Notes under the pieces: generated by a model | What the model saw: only the letters and a program-made list of their open reading frames with translations | What the model was told of the DNA's origin: nothing | Database searches by the model: none | Translations under genes and position numbers: made by a program | In this document: positions 1 to 12,872 of the stretch, piece after piece | Layout of the letters: the number at the start of each line of letters is the position of its first letter | How positions within the stretch are numbered: position 1 is the stretch's first letter | Source: Norana najaformis | Lineage: Eukaryota > Annelida > Clitellata > Crassiclitellata > Hormogastridae | Direction of reading: 5' to 3' | DNA: 64,000 nt | NCBI GenBank assembly: GCA_964023275.1 | Contig: OZ029914.1 | Location: 16,452,049 to 16,516,048 of the forward strand

Positions 1-75
1 AGGTTCGAACCCATACTCTTGGCGTTACAAGCCGAGCTCTCTAACTTATCAGCTACCGTACCCCGCACGGTAATT
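1..75 (-). repeat. tRNA-derived SINE head, cut by window edge
   Basis: Read on the - strand this resembles a tRNA: a box A-like stretch (GGTAGCTGATAAGTTAGAG) and, at the window edge, a box B-like GGTTCGAAC. Related heads occur near 15,660, 12,183 and (- strand) 50,632, so it is an interspersed SINE rather than a single-copy tRNA gene. Confidence 0.6.
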
Positions 76-340
76 GTATCTTTGTGCCCGCACAAAATTA
101 ACTCACCTGGGCGATTCATCATCATTCCAGGTGAACATAAAAATAGTTCTCCTGCCTTGTCACGAACAAGCTTAAGTCCTCCTTTGGCTATGTAAGCTGG
201 AAATCTACTTTGACATGAAACGGCTTCAATTATGAAAATTTAAAAATAATGAAAAGAAACTAAAATTAATTTCATACATAAATTTAAGGGGCCAGATTCT
301 GTTTCTGTATCACTTTCTTTCAATTGCTCCGCATTTGAGA
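76..340. other. No gene seen
   Basis: AT-rich sequence without a supported reading frame. It may include the body of the SINE that starts at the window edge. Confidence 0.4.
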
Positions 341-470
341 TTAAATGTAAACGTATCGGTTTTATATAGTGACCGTATGACCTCGACCCTGCTCATTTTG
401 CACTCTTTTTATCGGGTGAGATCCGTCACCACCGCTGCTCATTTGAATGGACGCCACGCCATTTAAGATT
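341..470 (-). repeat. Interspersed repeat family B, copy 1
   Basis: Contains the family core (GACCGTATGACCTCGACC, then GCTCATTTTGCA, then GGTGAGATCC.TCACCACC). Other copies lie at 21,876, 23,150, 30,388 and 61,365 and at the matching places in tandem unit 2. The A-rich (ACATTT)n tail sets the orientation. A SINE or LINE 3' end is likely; the class is unknown. Confidence 0.6.
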
Positions 471-2890
<2,420 letters not shown>

Positions 2891-3190
2891 CACTGGTCAA
2901 CATAGAAATCGTTACTGACTGGAAAAGGCCCTAATGTGTAGCATCTTGGTGTACTGAACACGAATATAACCATAAAAATTTTTTATTGGCTCTCGTTTTG
3001 AAAATATTTCATATAGTTCATTTTTTATGTTTCACCATGTAAATTTATGCAGTAGGACTGCGACAATATCCTAAATAAGTCTAGAATGATGTAATATTCC
3101 ACCTCACTGCATAATCCCATCATGGACACATCATGCACAGTTGATTACGTCATTTTCTGATGCAATGTAAAACTACAGCCAGTCGGCTGC

Positions 3191-3225
3191 TGACGTAAGA
3201 TGACGTCAGCAGTGTACTATATAAA
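3191..3225 (+). promoter_or_regulatory. Transposon promoter: CRE-like sites and TATA box
   Basis: TGACGTAA (3,191-3,198) and a palindromic CRE, TGACGTCA (3,201-3,208), lie just upstream of TATATAAA (3,218-3,225). The transposase ATG follows 115 bp after the TATA box. The same arrangement is kept in copy 2. CRE/ATF/CREB binding is inferred from the motif. Confidence 0.6.
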
Positions 3226-3340
3226 GCGAGTCGGAACGGTTGAGCATTTACAATATTACAGACTTTGTGCGAGACAGTTTAAGTTACTGTTTTATAAAAT
3301 TATTATTACTTTATCCATTTAGATACAATACAGAACAGTA

Positions 3341-5033
3341 ATGCCTCGGAAGTGCGTAAATACTGTGGACAACTTTTGTTACATTTGTGGGGAAGTGACA
3401 TTTGCCAACCAGAAGAAAAGTATCACTTATCAAGTCAAGAAGGCATATCATGCTTACTTCGAATGCAAGGTTGGTGACCAAGACAAGCCATTGGCCCCGC
3501 ATATATGCTGTGCTACATGTACAACACAGCTTTCACAGTGGTTGAATGGCAAAAGACCATCAATGCCGTTTGCAGTTCCCATGGTGTGGAGAGAGCAAAG
3601 CAACCACGTAGATGACTGTTACTTCTGCTTGGTTCCTCCTCTTTCCGGTGGAATAACGAAGCAAAAGAAGTCGACAATAGTCTACCCAAACATTCCGTCA
3701 GCATTGAGACCAGTTCCACATGGTGATGGACTTCCTATTCCAGAACCTCCAGCAGAATATATTTTCCTTGATTCATCTGATGAGGACAAGGGTGAGCCGA
3801 CATGTTCTTCTCCTGGTCCGTCAGCGTGCAGTGATCCCGATTTTCACTGTGGTGCATCATCAACCCCACACAGAATAACACAGGAAGAACTAAATGACCT
3901 TGTTCGTGATTTGGACTTATCCAAAAACAAGGCAGAATTGCTAGGATCAAGACTCCAACAATGGAATCTTCTAGAAGAAGATGTCAAAATTACTTCATAT
4001 AGAAAGCGCCATCAGCAGTTGGAACCTTTCTTTATGAAGGAAGGTAATCTGGTATTCTGTTCCAATATTGACGACCTCATGAATGCCTTACAGATCACTC
4101 ATTGACCCACAAGAATGGAGGCTCTTTGTAGACTCTTCAACACTGAGTCTTAAGGCTGTGCTTTTGCACAATGGAAACCGTCTTCCATCTATTCCATTAG
4201 CGCATGCTGTCCATATGAAAGAGACATACGATAACCTAAAACAGCTACTGCATTCCATTGACTATAACAGGTACAAATGGCACCTTTGTGGTGATTTGAA
4301 GGTAGTTGCCATTTTAATGGGACTGCAGCAAGGATATACAAAATATATGTGTTTCTTGTATGAGTGGGATAGCCGAGCAAGAGAGTTGCACTACGTGCGG
4401 AAGGAATGGACTCCCAGACAAAACATGGCAGTTGGACAGAAGAATATCCAGCACCCAGCTCTGGTCGAGGCTCACAAAATCCTACTACCACCCCTTCACA
4501 TCAAACTAGGTTTGGTGAAGAACTTCGTGAAAGCCATGGACTGCACTTCGCCAGCTTTCCGATACCTGCATGAAAAATTCCCTCGACTCAGCGAAGCAAA
4601 GATTAAAGAGGGAGTTTTTGTGGGTCCTCAGATTAGAGAACTCTTCAAAGATGACCGCTTCAACAACTTGCTGGAGGGTGATGCGAAACAAGCATGGAAT
4701 GCTTTTCGTCTAGTGTCTACAGACTTTCTGGGGAATGTTAGGGCAGAAAACTACAAGGAACTAGTAGAAGACATGCTCAAGCAGTACCAGAAATTTCGCT
4801 GCAATATGTCTCTGAAGATGCATTTCCTTCATTCCCATCTCGATTTCTTCCCTGACAACTGTGGTATGGTTAGTGACGAACATGGCGAACGTTTTCATCA
4901 AGATATCGCAACAATGGAGCAAAGGTACCAGGGAAAATGGTCCACTACAATGTTGGCTGACTACTGCTGGACACTCCGCAGAGATGCTCCCGAACAGCTG
5001 TACAAGAGACAGGCAAAAAAATCTAAGAACTAG
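3341..5033 (+). pseudogene. Transposase gene of copy 1, frameshifted
   Basis: The first 254 codons (3,341-4,105) match residues 1-254 of the intact 563-residue protein of copy 2. The rest is open in another frame to a stop at 5,033. Against copy 2 there is one extra base near 4,104 (CTCATTGACC versus CTCATGACT), so this is one broken gene, not two. The N-terminal part keeps its paired cysteines and the C-terminal part keeps the GDLK and SDEHGERFH motifs. The second cysteine of the usual CFLC motif is Tyr here (4,359-4,361). The lesion and close similarity to copy 2 imply recent inactivation. Confidence 0.88.
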
Positions 5034-5244
5034 TCTATGACCTGGTTTTTACAAATATTAACTGTAAGTGTATCACTATTGGCATGCATTGTGCGATATA
5101 AAATTACTTCATTTCAGATTACAAAAAAACTAGAGCCAATTCGGCATTTTTACTGTCATATTCGTGTTCAGCACATACAAATTGATAAGAACTGACTAAT
5201 TTCATTTCAGTAACATGACTTTTGTAAAAATTTGTTGTCCAGTG

Positions 5245-5640
5245 AATCGAAATCTCGAGATTTCTGCAGCGCCCAACGAAAGCCACCTCACGGGGAATAG
5301 CTCATTCACAGACACTCAGTCAAAACAAAATCGATAGGCAAGAGGGCTTCGTTTCCAGGCCAAGATCCAAAAGTTAGGTAGATATACAGCGTGGCAGCTA
5401 CGGTATGTGGTGTTTGGGATTGGAGCAGAAAGAGAGGCAAGAAGAAGAAATGGTGTCAGGATAGGATCTGTGAAAGAGGAATGTCCCCTTCTCTGGTCTT
5501 CTGGCAACTTGACCGGATTTTTTTCTTCACTTGGCATCTTTGGAAAACACTAGTGACGACGCAGCGCTCGTGAATAAGCTAGTACCCTGCGATGAACTTT
5601 AACGTGGACCTTGACGATTTTTCCAAGATTACGATTGTGG
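5245..5640 (-). repeat. Interspersed repeat family A, copy 1 (plus a facing tail piece)
   Basis: On the - strand, 5,245-5,555 carries the family core (CACCATTTC.., GGATCTTG, GTTTTGACTGAG, TTTCGTTGGGCGCTG, AAATCTCGAGATT). It is followed on the + strand by a second tail-like piece at 5,556-5,640 (GAATAAGCTAGTACCC.., ending AAGATTACGATT). Tails are made of ATTACG-type hexamers. It could be a SINE or the 3' end of a LINE. Confidence 0.6.
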
Positions 5641-8149
5641 TAAGCAACCCTGGTGCCTATAAATCCGTTCAAGCGTACAGCCGATGCTGTATCGCTAGGA
5701 CTGCATAGCGTGTGTCAGGTATTCGTGTGAATTACGCTAAAACTGGAATTAAAGTAACATCTGACGTGACAAGACTGTTACAATGAAACATTGTAACCTA
5801 ATTATGTCTTAAATGGGAAACACAGACACTTTCTTGCATATATTTGAATCTGTGTAGACTATGCGTTGACCCAAAATAATTTTCAATAGATAATAGCGCC
5901 TAAAAAATCCGAAATAAATAAAAAAGATAAATATATAATTAACGCTTTAATCCGAAATAATTTTCACGTAGCTGAATGAAAGGGATTACTAACTAAGTCT
6001 GGTCGAACAATCGGCAGTATTCCGGTATTTCGTATGCGAAATATTCTTATTAATTAATATTTGCCCAGGTAATGTAGGTAAGAGAAACCAGAACTTAGGC
6101 TACGGTGGGTAATCAAGTTGAAAAAGATTAGATCTGAATGAAATTAAAGAACTGACAGAAAGAATGGCAATAATGAATGAATGAATGAATGCAGAAAATG
6201 CCTCAATCTATAACGGAATCGACATAATTGTTTGGGTCAGGTGTGGTTTTTAAATAATTCAATTTCTCTACGTCCGGTGTTTACCACGGGTGCAGTGGTG
6301 AAGTCATGAGCGTTGGCTTTCGCGCATATATATGTGACCGTACCTAAGAAAACCCTCACGAAATGGGCAAAAATCAAAACTGAGTTTGATACAGCATTGC
6401 ATCGAACTGGTGTTTCTGAATAATTAGGTAAAACCCCTTTGTTTCTGTCGTAAAATAGTTTCAATTTTATAAAGATGTAGGTATCTTCGCGGCTACTATT
6501 GAGAAATTCGCAAATTAAAATTTACCATAACTATGACTAGATCTAAGTCGCTGTGGCTATGGGCTGTGAATATTTATTTTTTAAATAGTAAACTGAAGCG
6601 TATTCATACGCACACAGAATTGTTATCCATGAAATCTCAATGAAAACCTGGTTAAGAAAAATATTAACATGACCTGTTCACCTGCATAGTTATCAATGTA
6701 CAAGACTTCAATTTGGGGCACCAAGAAACATGCCAAATTAAGTTTTTTACAGGGCATCGTAATAAAATTGAAAATAAAAATATTCATACAACGAAACTCT
6801 CCGTAAGCTCCGACAGCTAAAACAACAAGGAGGTGGCCGATGAATATGCAAAGAAGTCATTTTGACCCATTTTATGCCTACTTGATTGATTCTGAGCACG
6901 TTTCTCGAAAATTTACTTTTCCGACTTTGTAAGAGTTTTCTCATGCACGGTTTGCATTCTATACCCATTGACAGCAGTTCAGTTTTAATATTATTCGTTC
7001 AGCGATTATGTTTTAAAACGTTCATAAGTTCTTTTTCTAGTAAAAAAGCCGCTGTCGGATAATTTTCGCTTTAACATTTTATTTAATCGCAAAAAACGAA
7101 TATAAAGGTATAGGGATATTCAGTCAATTATGCTAGTCTACGAATATAAAAATAGGCCTAGTTACCAAGAGTGACTGTACTACGAAAATAAAAGTCTACT
7201 TACATTGCACAGCGAGTCACATACCTGCGACCGTTGACCAGTTGGTAGAAGTGTCACTCTTGCATAGACCCCTGCATTGAGCATCCATGATATTAGACCC
7301 TAGAATTCAGAGTCTAGTTTGTGAGGCACGGTAGCTGATTTTTAAGCGGTCGTGTTGTAAAAGACGTACGATTATACATACATTAAATAATAATGTGTCC
7401 GATCATCAATATTGCGGACTTCTCGTAATCTATTAAAAGCGCAGATCTAAGCGTTAGAGATGATTTTTATGTTCACTTGCTTCACAGAATGGTTATGTCG
7501 TCGAGCGTGAGAATGAAACAGGATGCCAGATTTGCTAGCATGTATTAATATTATTGCTTTGGTTTTCACTTAAACTGCAGATACTTGCAACGAAATAACA
7601 GAAAATATGAAATGAAATCGTGAGCACTTACAGATTTCATAAATTCGAACGTTCCTGTCAAAAACTCTTTCTACAGGTTTGACCTAATAAAATGCTGTAG
7701 GCCTATAGCCAATGCGTCTATGCGTAGTGGATTTGTCCATGGTTTTATCGTGGCTTTTCCACTAAGTATTCCTTATCTCTGAGGTCTAATTCAAATAAGG
7801 CATAGAGGTTAGGCATTGAGCTAATGCGTCTATGCGTCGGAGGTATGTCCACAGTTTTAATCAGAGTTAATGCATGTTTGGTTTTGTATGGTTTTATCGT
7901 GGTTATTCGGACTAAGGGTTCCTGGAAAAGGAGGTTAAACATAGATCCCTAATTGTAATCCTCAACAAGAATGTAGGTCAAATGGGTTATGGAAGGGTTA
8001 ACAGAAAACTACTGCTTCGCGGACTGCAAGTCTATATCTGTCTAAACCATAAAGCAGGCTCTTGAATCTCTCCTGTTACAGAGGCTGAATGTTCATTAAC
8101 TCTTTTCCGACCGTGCGCTTATCGCCTATACGCGTCGGCAGCAGACGGC
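5641..8149. other. No gene seen
   Basis: AT-rich sequence with only short frames. Around 7,700-7,920 a segment of about 110 bp occurs twice in degenerate form (AATGCGTCTATGCGT.. to GGTTTTATCGTGG). A SINE-like head may lie near 7,225-7,345 (GTTGACCAGTTGGTAGAAG). Confidence 0.4.
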
Positions 8150-9200
8150 TGCCAGCGTGGCCACGCTTGATGTACGGGATCTTTTGGACCATCATGACCA
8201 TGCTGGCCTGGCTGCCGTATATTGCCCATATGGGCGAATATGTATGTGAATATGCTGCATTTTCCAGATTTTTGCGAATCTGTAGTTGAATTTGTATATG
8301 ACGAATAAAACTGCGAACGTGCCTATATACACATTTGATGTGACACACACGGGTTCATTATGGACCCTTATGGCTATGCTGGTCTGGGTGGTGCATTTTG
8401 CTTATACCTATGAAGGCGAATCTGTATTTGATTTTGTATGAGACGAATATATCTGCCAAGGTGCCCATAGACACATTTTATGAGACACACATGGGCGTTT
8501 TGATGAGACCCGTATGTGTGATTTATGGACCCTTATGGCTATGCTGGTCTGGGTGGTGCATTTTGCTTATACCTATGAAGGCGAATCTGTATTTGATTTT
8601 GTATGAGACGAATATATCTGCCAAGGTGCCCATAGACACATTTTATGAGACACACATGGGCGTTTTGATGAGACCCGTATGTGTGATTTATGGACCCTTA
8701 TGGCTATGCTGGTCTGGGTGGTGCATTTTGCTTATACCTATGAAGGCGAATCTGTATTTGATTTTGTATGAGACGAATATATCTGCCAAGGTGCCCATAG
8801 ACACATTTTATGAGACACACATGGGCGCTTTGATGAGACCGTATGTACGATTTATGGACCCTTATGGCTATGATGGTCTGGGTGGTGCATTTTGCTTATA
8901 CCTATGAAGGCGAATCTGTATTTGAATCTGTATGAGACGAAAATCACTGCCCGCGTGCACGTAGACACATTTTATGAGACCCGTATGGGTTCTTTATGGG
9001 CTCTTATGGGCGTTATGACCATGTTGACCTGGGTGGTGCATATTGCTTATATAGGCGAAGGCGAATCTATATTTGAATCTGCTGCGTGTTTCCAGATTAT
9101 GGCGAATCTGTTATTGTGTGCGACGAATATATGGGCCGTTTATGGGTTCCACATGGACCCATATGGAAATGGTGGCATGGTTGCGGAATTTTGCTGATTT
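8150..9200. repeat. Satellite-like tandem array, ~165-bp unit
   Basis: The phrase CTTATACCTATGAAGGCGAA starts at 8,401, 8,566, 8,731 and 8,895 (spacing 165, 165, 164). Degenerate flanking units start near 8,225 and 9,046. The three central units are nearly identical; outer units diverge, as expected when turnover is fastest in the middle. Because 165 is a multiple of three, one frame stays open for 169 codons (8,398-8,907), but it ends where the array degenerates and matches no known protein. Confidence 0.93.
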
Positions 9201-9514
9201 TTGACGAAATTGTACTTGTATTACACAATTCTGTTTAATTCACCGTGTTTGGGTGAATTTTTTTTAAATTATCGCGTTACCTTGATGCATTGTCCAGCTC
9301 AATTAATTCACGGACATTTCAATCAGTTAATCCCGTTTGAAATGTGAATAGCCGAATATCTGTTTAATATTTCGCTAGATGGCTATACAAAAAGCCGGAA
9401 CAGAAACGGAAATGTATTAGTATCCGTTACTAGATTCTAGTACGTCGACCATACATTCAACATCAAAAGTGAAAACATTAGTTTTCCAAAAATCATATTC
9501 TGATGTTTTCACTT

Positions 9515-9875
9515 CTTATCTCTCTTCCCGCTCCAAATTCAAACACCACCCACCGTAGCCGTCCGACTGTCTGCCTGCCTGACTCTTGGATCTTGACCTG
9601 GAACCCAACCCTTTCTGCTGTCGATTTTTGTTTTGACTGAGCGCATGTGTTGTAAGTTGTTCCCGCGACTTATCTTTCGCTCAGCACTGTAGAAATCTCG
9701 AGGTTACGATTACGATCCATGAGTCAGACATGCAGAATGTCAATTGGCTACTGTGAACGGTAGGCCTATTGAAACTGGGGCGGTTAGAGAGATAAGGGGA
9801 AGAAGAGGAATCAGGATGAGATCTGTGGAAGAGAAGTGTTCCAGTTTTGAGTGAAAGACCTGCACAGAGATTGCA
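9515..9875. repeat. Repeat family A, two facing partial copies
   Basis: 9,515-9,715 is a + strand copy (CACCCACCGTAGC.., CTCTTGGATCTTGACCTGG, TTTTGACTGAGCG, CTGTAGAAATCTCGAGG, then TTACGATTACGAT). 9,770-9,870 is a - strand fragment of the 5' half of the same family. Confidence 0.6.
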
Positions 9876-10169
9876 AGGCATGAAGAGCTGATGAGTTTGC
9901 ATGATGGGTTAGAAGACATTCTGTCAACATTTAACGCCCCACATGGGACCCAACCAGGGCGGCCTTAGCCTTAATGACGCTCCAAGCAAAGTACAGAATT
10001 TGACGCTCCCAACCTCACCTAATTACAAGCAATATTTGTTTTCAATTACTCCATCCAAAACAATATAAATCTGATGGCCGATACCTGACTTATTACTTCT
10101 CAACTCTTGCAAAACAATGAGATTTGCTCAAAATACACCTGTTTCTAAATTGTTTGTTGGTGTAGTCAC

Positions 10170-10405
10170 ATTAATCACACCCCTTCTTCCTCTTACCTGT
10201 CTCTCCTCTCCAACCCCAAACATCACCCACCGTAGCTGCCACGCTGTCTCTCTGCCTGGCTCTTGGATCTTGACCTGGAACCGAACCCTTTTGCCTATCA
10301 ATTTTGTTTTGACTTAGCGCCTGTGGATAAGCTGGTCCCGCGGCGCGGCTTTCGTTGGGCGCTGTAAAAGTCTTGGAATTACGATTACGATTACGATTTT
10401 AATAG
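10170..10405 (+). repeat. Repeat family A, copy inside the hAT-like element
   Basis: Well-preserved copy: CACCCACCGTAGCTGCC, then GGATCTTGACCTGGAACCG, TTTTGTTTTGACTTAGCGC and GCGCTGTAAAAGTC, ending in (ATTACG)n. Confidence 0.7.
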
Positions 10406-10869
10406 TTTCTAACGATAATGGAACGTGATAAATTTAACGAGATTTTTCTAGGAATAAGTGTTTTACCAACCCTTCTGCTTTTTGATTCTAACTTCTGTTT
10501 GCAACTTTTCTTACGAAATTACATTTGCACCCAATAATTTCTGACTCTTCATGGGTTTTGGCATTATTTCTTATTATTTTACTTTTATTTACATTATCAT
10601 AAGACCAAATCATAAAATCTGTATAGTTATCGATATTATGATCTTAAATTACGATTTTCACAAGTTAAAAGAACTTTATTTAAACCTAAAGATTCAACTA
10701 CATTTGAAAAGAATCGAATTTGGCAGTACAACATCTACAAAGACAAAATAGAAAATATATGAACAATTAGCCTATTTCCTGCAGTCAGTCGCGTGTTTTA
10801 CTCTGGTGGACGTGTTTTCCTTTGTGTTTCTCGTGTCACACAGTTTTGTTCCATCAGTGTGTAGAAGAT

Positions 10870-11400
10870 TGTTATTGTAAACGAACATTTATAAAGCGCC
10901 ACTTAGGAAACAGTGGCGCTCCCGACTTGAACAAACATAAAGGATTTCAGGCGTTTGCGAGACTGGGTAGGAGAGAGACTAAGTAACTGAAGCCGCAGTT
11001 CAAGAGGAAGGCAGTTCCAGCTGGAAAGGCCAACAAAGGCAAAGCTCCTGGACTGGGCAGTCGTAGTGCGGACGCGAAGGACTACCAAGAGACCACGGGT
11101 AGCTGAGCGAAGGGAGGCATGGGAAGGCAACGAGGAAACCCGAATACAAAAAGAAGTTAAGTAGGACGGCGCAGAGCCTAGAAGATGCTTATAAGCGATT
11201 AAGTACTGGAAGCGTACTACGTACACACGTGGCCAACTACTAAGCCTGCCGCCTGCGTACGATAGCGCATCCTTGGGCCAACTCATTAATTTACCAGACG
11301 GACAGCCAGACGTAGACCAGCCCCGATCTACACGGAGTCTGGCTGCTCTGGCATCGGATTCATCTCCAGGAATCGCCCACACATCTAACATCGGCACTAG
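10870..11400 (-). mobile_element. LINE fragment: C-terminal part of the reverse-transcriptase protein
   Basis: The - strand frame contains APSYL, then RSATRGLLVV, TTTAQSRSFAF and SSWNCLPLELR. This is the usual end of the reverse-transcriptase protein in CR1/L2/Jockey-type non-LTR retrotransposons. The 3' end reads AGTGGCGCTTTATAAATG.. with a short A-rich tandem tail. The same family inserted at 45,768. The upstream part (11,190-11,400) is open but unrecognised. It is 5'-truncated and lies within the hAT-like element. Confidence 0.7.
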
Positions 11401-11719
11401 CCGAGTGCAACATCGGCAACTTGTCCTTATTCGTCTTGCGATTCGCGAGACATGCTGTTCGAACGTGGTAGGCGGTTACCGTGTATGGACCTTGAGCAAG
11501 TCCTTCACTCATAATTTTATTAGCGATTAAATAGCCCTATGTTATGGCCAGATAGCGATTAATAACATTTTGAATATAAATGAAAAATCATTGAAAGATT
11601 GACTGAATAACATAAAAACATAAACAACTTTTTGTGGAAATGGCGCCTTAAACTGTGGCGCTCCAGGCAACTGCCTGCTCTGCCTATACCTAAGGCCGGC
11701 CCTGGTGCCAACTGATATG

Positions 11720-12182
11720 AACTTGAAGTTTTGGCAATATTGTTATTCTATTTGGGTACGGCCTAGCCTTTGCGGCTGAGGGCTTTTAGGCCACACTACG
11801 CAAGTGTCTACTGGAAAGTCCGAGACGAAGCAGGCACACAAGGAGGCAAAGCTCGTTGGAGTTGAAGGCGTTCAGCAACCAACGTAGTCTGTCGCAGGTG
11901 AAGGCTTTCAGCGATCCAAATAGACCGTCCGAGGCGAAGGAGGTGTTTAGCGACTAGCTTAGACCGTCAGTAGGACATTAATTACTGCTTGATGATGTTC
12001 GTAGCTGCAGTTCAACAACGCTGAGTCATAATGAAGATGTTACTATCGTCGCCCTCCTCCTTTATCCAGGCTTGGCACCACCCGAATACGGCAGTGACGG
12101 AGTTGTTATTATTTGTTGAAATTTGGGGAGCATTTATTACCAAGGTGATGACCCCTAATCTAACATACATGATATTATTGTG
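11720..12182. other. Non-coding, with a degenerate ~50-bp repeat
   Basis: Around 11,815-11,970 there are about three degenerate copies of a stretch reading GTCCGAGGCGAAGGAGG..TTTAGCGA. No gene is seen. Confidence 0.35.
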
Positions 12183-12355
12183 TGGGGCACGGTGACCGAT
12201 TGGTAAGAGCACTCGGGACGTAACGCGGAGAGCATAGGATCGAGTCTCCCCAAGGCGCTTACTGTGTAGCGACCATGAGCAAGTCCTTCACTCCCAATTG
12301 CTCCGCGCCATCGATTGATGCTTAATCATTAGATAGTGGCGCTTAATAAATGTAG
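12183..12355 (+). repeat. tRNA-derived SINE
   Basis: The head resembles a tRNA (GGTGACCGATTGGTAAGAG as box A region, GGATCGAGTCTCC as box B region). A body follows (AGCGACCATGAGCAAGTCC, CCATCGATTGATGC) and ends TAGTGGCGCTTAATAAATG. Similar body or tail pieces occur near 18,665 (-), 28,380 (+), 30,597 (+) and 50,463 (-). Confidence 0.65.
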
Positions 12356-12597
12356 AAATAATAAATAGTAACACAGCGCGAATTGTGAGACCGACGACAA
12401 CTGGTGACCATCTATTTGGCATAATGTGTTATGCGGACAAGGTGGGAAGGAATTGAGTGCCATTCTTGCTCGAGTTTCTAGGGGGCTTGAGAGTTCAATA
12501 AGCAAAGCTTAGGATGGTCCGATTAGAGGATTCAGTGAAACTGCATTCGCTAGGCGTCAGTTCTTTGAATAATGTTCAAAGAAAGTTGGTACAGTCG

Positions 12598-12872
12598 TCA
12601 ATGTAATCGTAATTGTAAGCTCAAGATTTTTACAGCGCCCAACGAAAGCTAAGTCGCCGGAACAAGCTTATTCATAGGCACTCAGAAAGAAAATTGATAT
12701 GCAGATCGTGTCAGATTCGGTTCCTGGTCAAGATCCTACTCAGGCACCGAAACATTCAGACGGTTTTGGTGGATGGTGTTTGAAATTGAACCAAAAAGTG
12801 AGATAAAGGGTAAAGAAAGATTTAGAATAGGATTTGTGGAAAAGGAGTGTTTCCAGTTTTGAGTGAAAGACC
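12598..12872 (-). repeat. Repeat family A, - strand copy
   Basis: Begins with the reverse-complement tail GTAATCGTAATTG and CAGCGCCCAACGAAAGC, and runs to GGAGTGTTTCCAGTTTTG. It is more diverged than the copies in the lectin gene. Confidence 0.6.

Larger units (their letters stand above)
2891..5244 (+). mobile_element. DNA transposon copy 1 (2,354 bp), CMC/EnSpm-like
   Basis: The left end begins CACTGGTCAACA and the right end, read in reverse complement, begins CACTGGACAACA: terminal inverted repeats of about 12 bp. The body aligns over its whole length with 51,572-53,924, about 1-2% different by eye. It is one base longer than that copy, which matches the single-base insertion that breaks its transposase. 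Flanks read ..CGTAA at left and AATCG.. at right, fitting an AA duplication inside a CGTAATCG tail unit. The CACTG termini and a DDE-like protein suggest the CMC/EnSpm supergroup; this assignment is inference. Confidence 0.85.
9955..11704. mobile_element. hAT-like non-autonomous DNA transposon (1,750 bp), with nested repeats
   Basis: The left end reads CAGGGCGGCCTTAG and the right end in reverse complement reads CAGGGCCGGCCTTAG. CAGGGCCGGCC termini are typical of hAT elements. The flanking octamers GACCCAAC (9,947-9,954) and GTGCCAAC (11,705-11,712) match at 6 of 8 positions, fitting an aged 8-bp target duplication. No transposase is seen inside. A family A repeat, a LINE fragment and a SINE-like fragment occupy the interior. 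Confidence 0.65.

Noticed and set aside
3341-5033. Two separate genes at 3,341-4,105 and 4,083-5,033
   Set aside because: Alignment with copy 2 shows one transposase gene split by a single extra base.
8398-8907. A 169-codon frame as a repeat protein gene
   Set aside because: It tracks the satellite unit, ends where the array degenerates and has no promoter, splice site or known domain.
8150-9200. CRISPR-like array
   Set aside because: Units are directly adjacent with no unique spacers, and the genome is eukaryotic.
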